A DNA stretch of 64,000 nt from NCBI GenBank assembly GCA_963768165.1, contig CAVYHJ010000007.1:1-64000 (forward strand), written 5' to 3'. The notes below the pieces were generated by a model that had not been told where the DNA came from, ran no database searches, and worked only from the letters and a program-made list of their open reading frames with translations. How positions within the stretch are numbered: the stretch's first letter is position 1; each line of letters starts with the position of its first letter. The DNA comes from CAVYHJ01 sp963768165 [NCBI: uncultured bacterium] (GTDB lineage Bacteria > UBP4 > UBA4092). This document shows positions 58,224-64,000 of this stretch, piece after piece. The position numbers and the translations under genes were made by a program.

Positions 58224-60881
58224 ATGTTCTATCCTAAATATCCCCGTTTTATTTATACAACACCGGTTATTCTATTGCTATTCATGTCAGTAATATTGCT
58301 GAAGGGAACATTGATAGCCCAGAGTTGGTCTTCTTTTGTGATTCCAGGTTCCATGAGTACCACCAGTCCGATAGACTTTACTTTGCAACCCATTGATACG
58401 ACATCCCCGCGGCTCATAGCTACTGGGACACATTTCACCCGTAACGGAGAACGAGTTCGGATTTGGGGAACCAATATTACAGCAAATAGAAATTTTCCGG
58501 ATAAATCTTATACCAGCATACTTGCAGACCGATTAGCAAAGGCAGGTATCAATTGCATCAGGTTACATTGGATGGACGGGTATAGCTATCCCTATGGAAT
58601 TTGGAATAGCAATAATAGTCTGACCTTAGACCCGCAAGCATTGGATAAGCTGGATTATTTTATTTATCAGTTAGCCCTTCATGGAATATACTGTGACATG
58701 AATTTACATGTCGGTCGGGCTTATAGTACTTATATAGGGTTACCCAACCCGGGAACCAATTTTAATAATATTGTAGACCTGTATACCCCGGCAATCATCA
58801 ATGCAGAAAAGGATTATGCCAATCAATTATTGACTCATGTGAATCCCTACCGGGGGGTGCGCAATGCGGATGACCCGGCAGTCGCTTTTGTAGAGATTAC
58901 CAATGAGGACAGTTTTTTCATGTGGAATTCTGATTCGACTTTAGCTGCGCTGCCTAGTTATTATGAAAATATCATTCAGAATCAGTATGATGCCTGGTTG
59001 ATCTCCCGGTATAGTACGACTTCTGCTCTGAGTACCGCCTGGATTGCCGGGATTGCTTCTCCGGGTCCTAATATGCTGCTCAATTCTTCGATGCAATCAA
59101 CAAATCCAGGAACCGGTGCTATTGAAGATTGGTTTGTAGAAATCCATTCACCGGCTTATGCAATAGCAACTACATATTATCGTGCACCCTATAATGGTAT
59201 TCAAATCCAAATTACTCAATCCGATAATACCGACTGGAACCTTCAGTTTGAACAGGTAAACCTGGCTGTTCAAGCCAACCAATATTACACTGTCACATTT
59301 CAAGGTGCTGCCGATACCGCCCGCACTATGCCCGTCGGAATATTTATGAATCATGCCCCATGGAATGAGTTGGGACTTTATCAAACAATCCAACTGACCT
59401 CCAACTGGTCAACCTATACCTATGGGTTTTATGCGACTGCGGATGATACCAACGCAAGGCTTTGTTTTTTAGTAGGTGCCAGTTCCACTTCAGTTTATTT
59501 AGCCAATCCCCAGTTTTATACCGGGGGTCAACAAGGATTATTGGCGGGTGAATATCTTGCGACAACCACTGTCCATTTATTTGGAAATACTGAAGAATCA
59601 GCCCCGCGCACCCGAGACCGGTTGCGATTTCTGGCTCAAACAGAAAAAGGATATTTTGATTCCATGCGGAGTTATGTGAAAGATACCATCGGGTGTGGTG
59701 CATTAGTTACCGGAACCGTTGTATTTGGCCCTTTGGGTTTATACGCCCAGAGTGACATGGATTATATTGACAGCCATGCCTACTGGCAGCATCCTCAATT
59801 TCCCGGTGTTGCCTGGGACTTAAATAATTGGTTTATCGAACAGATAGCGATGACAGATAATCCCTCGAGTGCCACACTCTTCTCATTGGCTTGTAATCGA
59901 CTCTCGAACAAACCATTCACCGTGAGTGAATATAACCATCCGGCACCCAATGATTATCAGGAAGAATGTGTACCAATGATTACTTCATTTGCAGCCGTCC
60001 AAGACTGGGATGGGGTTTGGCTATATACCTATGGGAATCCAACCATAGCACCGGACCCCCAAGCGTTCAATTATGACAGTAATAATAATTTTTTTGATAA
60101 TTATGTGAATGCCGCCAAATGGGGATTTGTCCCTGCCGGTGCAGCAATATTGCGAAATTCATCCATGTTGGCATTACCGACCGGTTCACCATTGAGTCTA
60201 GTCACCTCCTCCGATGTGCTTGGGAACCTGGTAGAACTCCGCAGGAGTTATGGAGATAATATGAATGCTTCAGTCACAGGGATATCCAGTATAAACTGGC
60301 AACAACCTCTGAGCACACAATTCACAGTCACTTTTTCAACCAGTAGCTCTTATATTCCCACTGGAAATAATGGCACCAGTCTGAGTTGGCAAACTGTATC
60401 CGGAAATGGATTTTATGCGGCACAGGGAGTAGGGGGTTGGGCTTATACCGGGTATACGACTGATTTTGCAGTCAACACTTATGGGCAGATTACCGTGAAT
60501 AGTCCTAATTTTGCAGCAATCACCATAACCCCGTTGGATGCGGAAACTTTTATTGGAGCGCACCATTTATTGATAGCTGCCAGTGGCCGATGTGAGAATA
60601 CCGGGATGATATTTTCATCGGATCGAACAACCGTTGGTACCAACTGGGGTTACCCGCCTGTATTGATAGAACCGGTGGATGCGAATATAACTTTACCTCC
60701 CGGAACCTGGACCTGCCAGTCCCTGGGTCCTGATGGATCCCCTCAATCGATAGTACCTGTCACCAGTCAATCCGGGATTATGAGTGTACATATCTCACCG
60801 ACTTATGGCACGATGTGGTATTTACTAACCCGAACCAATATCACGACCTCGGTACCTAATTTTTGGATGTTTTTTTATTAA
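58224..60881 (+). CDS. Secreted GH5-like glycoside hydrolase with internal CBM (copy 2)
   Basis: 885 residues, alike to copy 1 over the full length (same SWSSFVIPGSMSTTSPI start after the signal segment, same VEITNEDSF acid/base, TVSEYNHPAPNDY nucleophile, and the same RTNITTSVPN end). Signal segment TPVILLLFMSVILLKGTLIAQS. Only 42 bp after copy 1, so tandem duplication followed by divergence; the CBM-like insert differs most. Convergent with the TMTC-like gene downstream, 25 bp away. Confidence 0.75.
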   Translation: MFYPKYPRFIYTTPVILLLFMSVILLKGTLIAQSWSSFVIPGSMSTTSPIDFTLQPIDTTSPRLIATGTHFTRNGERVRIWGTNITANRNFPDKSYTSILADRLAKAGINCIRLHWMDGYSYPYGIWNSNNSLTLDPQALDKLDYFIYQLALHGIYCDMNLHVGRAYSTYIGLPNPGTNFNNIVDLYTPAIINAEKDYANQLLTHVNPYRGVRNADDPAVAFVEITNEDSFFMWNSDSTLAALPSYYENIIQNQYDAWLISRYSTTSALSTAWIAGIASPGPNMLLNSSMQSTNPGTGAIEDWFVEIHSPAYAIATTYYRAPYNGIQIQITQSDNTDWNLQFEQVNLAVQANQYYTVTFQGAADTARTMPVGIFMNHAPWNELGLYQTIQLTSNWSTYTYGFYATADDTNARLCFLVGASSTSVYLANPQFYTGGQQGLLAGEYLATTTVHLFGNTEESAPRTRDRLRFLAQTEKGYFDSMRSYVKDTIGCGALVTGTVVFGPLGLYAQSDMDYIDSHAYWQHPQFPGVAWDLNNWFIEQIAMTDNPSSATLFSLACNRLSNKPFTVSEYNHPAPNDYQEECVPMITSFAAVQDWDGVWLYTYGNPTIAPDPQAFNYDSNNNFFDNYVNAAKWGFVPAGAAILRNSSMLALPTGSPLSLVTSSDVLGNLVELRRSYGDNMNASVTGISSINWQQPLSTQFTVTFSTSSSYIPTGNNGTSLSWQTVSGNGFYAAQGVGGWAYTGYTTDFAVNTYGQITVNSPNFAAITITPLDAETFIGAHHLLIAASGRCENTGMIFSSDRTTVGTNWGYPPVLIEPVDANITLPPGTWTCQSLGPDGSPQSIVPVTSQSGIMSVHISPTYGTMWYLLTRTNITTSVPNFWMFFY

Positions 60882-60906
60882 CCGTCGAGTTCGGTCTATC
60901 AATCGT

Positions 60907-62613
60907 TTATTTTTGCTTATGTGCGAGACAACGCTGCAGATTATTTTGCGCTTCTGTAAAATCCGGTTTGATTTTTAATGCGACGGTAAATTGCTGAATT
61001 GCTTCATCCCATTTCCCCTGTTGGCCGAGAATCACTCCCAGGGTATTGTGCCCTTCAGCGAAATCCGGTTGGATAAGAAAGGCTTGATTTAAGCAGGACA
61101 ACGCTTCATCCAATTTCCCTTGTTTAAATTTCACTATCGCCAAGGCATCGCGCGCCTGTACCCCCTGGGGTTCCAGAGATATGGACTTAAGTAACGCGTC
61201 TTGTGCTTCTGTCAATTTCCCTTCTTCCTCCAACATATGCCCCAAATTAAAATACGCGCCCGCGTCTTTGGGATTATGGTGGATCACTATGGTTATATGT
61301 TCGACCGCTTCGGCATATTTCCCTCGATCTCCCAGCGCCACCGCCAGATTACTATGGGCTGCCCAGGCCTGGGGATTGACTTCCAAATTATAGCGAAAAA
61401 GAGTTTCCATATTTTGGTATGTTTCTGCTTGTTGCCAAGTCAATGTCCCAAGAACAAGAAGTAATCCTGTGACAACAAGTTTCAAATAGCGAGTGTCGAG
61501 AAACTTGACAATCCCTGCAGAAAATAACGCTATCAATCCGATACTTGGCACATATTGATACCGGTCGGCAACAAAAGAATATGCCATAAAACTATAATTC
61601 ACAAAACCCATTGTTGGAATCAAAGATACAATAAAAAACAAGACTGCTACCAGAGGCCCTTTTCCAATTTGATTTTTCGCCAGATATAGAATCACGAGTA
61701 CACAGACAATAAATAGTGGAAAGAGCCAAGCCGTCCAAGTCGTTGGAAAAACTTGAGGATAAATAGTCATTAAAGGCACTGGCCAAATCAATTTCCAAGC
61801 GTAAAAGCACACTGACCGGCTGGCAATTAGAAATCGTTGTAGAAACGATAATTCAAATAACAGAACTTGTCGTCGTTGACCCAGCCAAACCGTGAGTTCT
61901 CCGATTATACATGCTCCCCCAATAAATGGGATCAAATACAAGAGAATTTTCTTCCACTCATTCGGATATTTCCACCACGTCCAAATTAAAATAACTCCAG
62001 GAAGGACTACGGTCACTGGTTTGCTTAAGAGTGCCATAAGAAATAGGAGGATGGAACAGACATAGAGAGCCCAATGTTTTTCTTTTATAAACTTTATAAA
62101 TGTTCCGAATGATCCCAGAAAAAAAGCAGTAGACAGAACACCTTTTCGTTCCATTACCCAAGCGACCGCTTCTACGTGTACCGGATGAACCGCAAAAATG
62201 GCGGCAGCGATCCATGCGCCGGGGAGTGCCAATTCAGAGAGTATCCACCAGAGTAAAAAGGTATTGAGAACGTGCAACAGAATATTATCTATGTGGTATC
62301 CCATGGGAGAAGTAGGAGATGGCATGAAATGTAGGAGATGGCATGAAATGTCCAAAAGATGGTATTCCGCCCAAAAAGTGGTATAGACCAAGGGCCAGTA
62401 TCTTCCATCCAAAGGAACGGCAGACGAATCCGTCCATATTTTGACCAGCCCACTCCCCGACCGCAGCACGGGACTGTCGTACACCATAACATCATCCCAA
62501 ACATATCCCGCTTTTATGGCAGGAATATAAATAATAAATATCAGTAGAACGAGTAAGAGTCCTTGAATTTTTTTAGACCATAGCGCGTTGGTTTCCTGTG
62601 TGGAATTTTCCAT
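60907..62613 (-). CDS. TMTC-like membrane glycosyltransferase with C-terminal TPRs (paralog 6)
   Basis: 568 residues. The loop after helix 1 is AGYVWDDVMVYDS and the TMTC motif reads HPVHVEAVAWVMERKGVLST (G for D in the usual RKDVLSG). An insertion of about 15 residues (DISCHLLHFMPSPTSPMG) lies near residue 95, absent from the other paralogs; at DNA level it holds a repeated gaaatgtaggagatggcat-like unit (62320-62350). Four to five TPRs end the protein. Isolated from the main cluster, about 12 kb away. Confidence 0.74.
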   Translation of the reverse strand: MENSTQETNALWSKKIQGLLLVLLIFIIYIPAIKAGYVWDDVMVYDSPVLRSGSGLVKIWTDSSAVPLDGRYWPLVYTTFWAEYHLLDISCHLLHFMPSPTSPMGYHIDNILLHVLNTFLLWWILSELALPGAWIAAAIFAVHPVHVEAVAWVMERKGVLSTAFFLGSFGTFIKFIKEKHWALYVCSILLFLMALLSKPVTVVLPGVILIWTWWKYPNEWKKILLYLIPFIGGACIIGELTVWLGQRRQVLLFELSFLQRFLIASRSVCFYAWKLIWPVPLMTIYPQVFPTTWTAWLFPLFIVCVLVILYLAKNQIGKGPLVAVLFFIVSLIPTMGFVNYSFMAYSFVADRYQYVPSIGLIALFSAGIVKFLDTRYLKLVVTGLLLVLGTLTWQQAETYQNMETLFRYNLEVNPQAWAAHSNLAVALGDRGKYAEAVEHITIVIHHNPKDAGAYFNLGHMLEEEGKLTEAQDALLKSISLEPQGVQARDALAIVKFKQGKLDEALSCLNQAFLIQPDFAEGHNTLGVILGQQGKWDEAIQQFTVALKIKPDFTEAQNNLQRCLAHKQK

Positions 62614-62670
62614 ATATATAATTTGCTATTTCTGTTTATTATACCAGAGGAACCGCATTATGCGATTCTC

Positions 62671-62679
62671 TGTTATAAT
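62671..62679 (+). promoter_or_regulatory. Extended -10 promoter of msrAB
   Basis: TGtTATAAT, an extended -10 box, lies 48 bp before the ATG of the methionine sulfoxide reductase gene. No good -35 hexamer is present, as is usual for extended -10 promoters. Confidence 0.55.
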
Positions 62680-62727
62680 GGATAGTCGGGCAAAAGATAA
62701 TCAAATCTTTTTGCGAGGTAAGGTCTT

Positions 62728-63888
62728 ATGTTTAAACTAAAATATCTGATTATTGGCATTCTAGTAATCATCGCCATCGTCGGAAGTGCCCTGATGACAT
62801 TTCATGCCTTCTCTCAGGGCATAGCGAATTCAAATAACACACAGGAGAATCACATGTCCACACTAGATTATGACAAATCGAAATTCAATGCCGCGATTTT
62901 CGCAGGGGGATGTTTTTGGTGTATGACTCCGCCGTTTGAAAAATTGGACGGCGTGCAAAAAGTCATTTGCGGATATACCGGCGGGACCAAGGAAAATCCA
63001 ACGTATGAGGAAGTTTGTACAGGTGCAACCGGCCATTTGGAATCGGTTTTTGTAATATACGATCCCAAGAAAGTTACCTATTCCCAATTGCTGGATACCT
63101 TTTGGAAAAACGTTGACCCGACCGACCCGGAAGGACAATTCGTGGATAAGGGACATCAATATCAAACCGCTATTTTTTATCAGGATGACGAACAAAAAAA
63201 TCTGGCGCAAATGTCCAAAGACCAATTGCAAAACTCCCATATTTATAACAAACCCATTGTGACAGAGATTCGACCCTTCACCAAATTCTATGCGGCGGAA
63301 GATTATCATCAGGACTATTACAAAAAAAGCCCCATCCGATATAAATTATACGCCCAAGGGTCAGGTCGGGAACAATATATTGAAAGCGTCTGGGGTTCTA
63401 GTAAGTCCTTTAAGACTGTCGTCCAACAAGAAACTCCTACAACAAAGACCTACGCCCGTCCGTCTGACGCGGAAATCAAAAAAGAGTTGACCCCATTGCA
63501 GTATCAGGTGACACAAAAAGACGGCACCGAACCCCCGTTCCATAACACCTATTGGGACAATCATAAGGAAGGGATCTATGTGGACGTTGTCTCCGGTGAA
63601 CCTTTATTTAGTTCCACGGATAAATACGAATCGGGTACCGGCTGGCCCAGTTTCACCAAACCCATTGACCCGAAATATATCGTGACCAAAGGAGACAACA
63701 CGTTGGGAATGGAACGAACTGAAGTACGCAGCAAAATCGCTAATTCCCATTTAGGTCATCTATTCGATGATGGACCGAAACCCACGGGTCTGCGCTATTG
63801 CATGAACTCCGCTTCTTTACGATTCATTTCAAAAGAAGATTTGGAAAAAGAAGGGTACGGAGACTATCTGGCGTTATTCAAGAAATAA
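62728..63888 (+). CDS. msrAB: Methionine sulfoxide reductase MsrA-MsrB fusion, membrane-anchored or exported
   Basis: 386 residues. An N-terminal hydrophobic segment ([19 protein letters not shown]) sends it outside the cytoplasm. MsrA follows, with nucleophile C62 in [19 protein letters not shown]; it reduces the S-sulfoxide. MsrB covers residues about 245-386, with catalytic C358 in [13 protein letters not shown]; it reduces the R-sulfoxide. MsrB lacks the two CxxC zinc sites of the zinc-type forms (SGEPLFSS stands where CGxxLF is usual). It repairs oxidised envelope proteins. Start ATG with AGGTAAGG upstream. Confidence 0.93.
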   Translation: MFKLKYLIIGILVIIAIVGSALMTFHAFSQGIANSNNTQENHMSTLDYDKSKFNAAIFAGGCFWCMTPPFEKLDGVQKVICGYTGGTKENPTYEEVCTGATGHLESVFVIYDPKKVTYSQLLDTFWKNVDPTDPEGQFVDKGHQYQTAIFYQDDEQKNLAQMSKDQLQNSHIYNKPIVTEIRPFTKFYAAEDYHQDYYKKSPIRYKLYAQGSGREQYIESVWGSSKSFKTVVQQETPTTKTYARPSDAEIKKELTPLQYQVTQKDGTEPPFHNTYWDNHKEGIYVDVVSGEPLFSSTDKYESGTGWPSFTKPIDPKYIVTKGDNTLGMERTEVRSKIANSHLGHLFDDGPKPTGLRYCMNSASLRFISKEDLEKEGYGDYLALFKK

Positions 63889-64000
63889 CCTTATCTTTTC
63901 ATATCTCTCCTTTTGAAGAAGAGGGAACGAGGGGGAGGTGGGCACAAATCCCTGTTTTGTTCTTTGTTAAACCGCAGTAAGTTATTCCTTTGATAAAAGA
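63889..64000. other. End of window, no feature seen
   Basis: 112 bp after msrAB with no clear terminator or gene start. Confidence 0.4.

Overview
The window looks like a 64-kb piece of chromosome from a moderately AT-rich, Gram-negative-type bacterium. The evidence is a complete oligopeptide ABC transporter with a lipoprotein binding protein, SecG, LexA, CysE/IscS, and tRNA genes that encode their own CCA. I cannot name the species. The large number of TPR-tailed TMTC-like glycosyltransferases and YfhO membrane proteins is a pattern I associate with uncultured deep-branching phyla (for example Omnitrophota-like or PVC-adjacent lineages); this is inference only.

Layout. (1) 1-6315: two apparently identical IS3-family (IS407-like) elements in inverted orientation enclose a very AT-rich cargo: a radical SAM gene cut off at its 5' end by the left IS, then a coupled methyltransferase / GHMP-kinase pair. 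The whole resembles a composite transposon. (2) 6.5-8.6 kb: a zinc-ribbon protein and a GT-C membrane protein. (3) 8.8-13.4 kb: two near-identical tRNA-Ser(GCU) genes in direct repeat bracket a small island: gene debris (an oppF tail, an Rhs-like core), an AraC-type HTH protein, and three genes (papain-like protease, small unknown, PLD-family protein), each preceded by the same 26-nt leader motif. (4) 13.4-25.2 kb, minus strand: YfhO, a GT4/six-hairpin fusion, oppFDCBA and secG. (5) 25.2-27.4 kb: a large TIR / RecB-Cas4-like / DEDDy exonuclease fusion. (6) 27.7-32.5 kb: lexA, an alpha/beta hydrolase, cysE-rrf2-iscS, tRNA-Arg and small genes. (7) 32.5-48.8 kb: a nine-gene minus-strand run of membrane glycosyltransferase-type proteins (five TMTC-like, two YfhO, one GT39-like, one PIG-V-like). 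(8) 48.9-55.3 kb: an accessory region with two small Cys4 proteins, a lone CBM48 domain, a three-gene AIPR / DUF3010-like / Ser-Thr kinase operon with a duplicated structured leader, a nucleotidyltransferase pair, and a dispersed 10-bp intergenic motif. (9) 55.5-63.9 kb: two tandem secreted GH5-like glycoside hydrolases, a sixth TMTC-like protein and an MsrA-MsrB fusion.

How the genes fit together. The glycosyltransferase run, the GT4 fusion and the secreted hydrolases point to a large investment in surface polysaccharide or glycoprotein. Two loci look like antiviral candidates: the TIR-nuclease fusion (25.2-27.4 kb) and the AIPR/DUF3010/kinase operon (50.4-53.6 kb). The latter, with its 61-nt leader present twice and showing compensatory base changes, is my best candidate for an undescribed system. 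The tRNA-bracketed protease/PLD island is the second-best.
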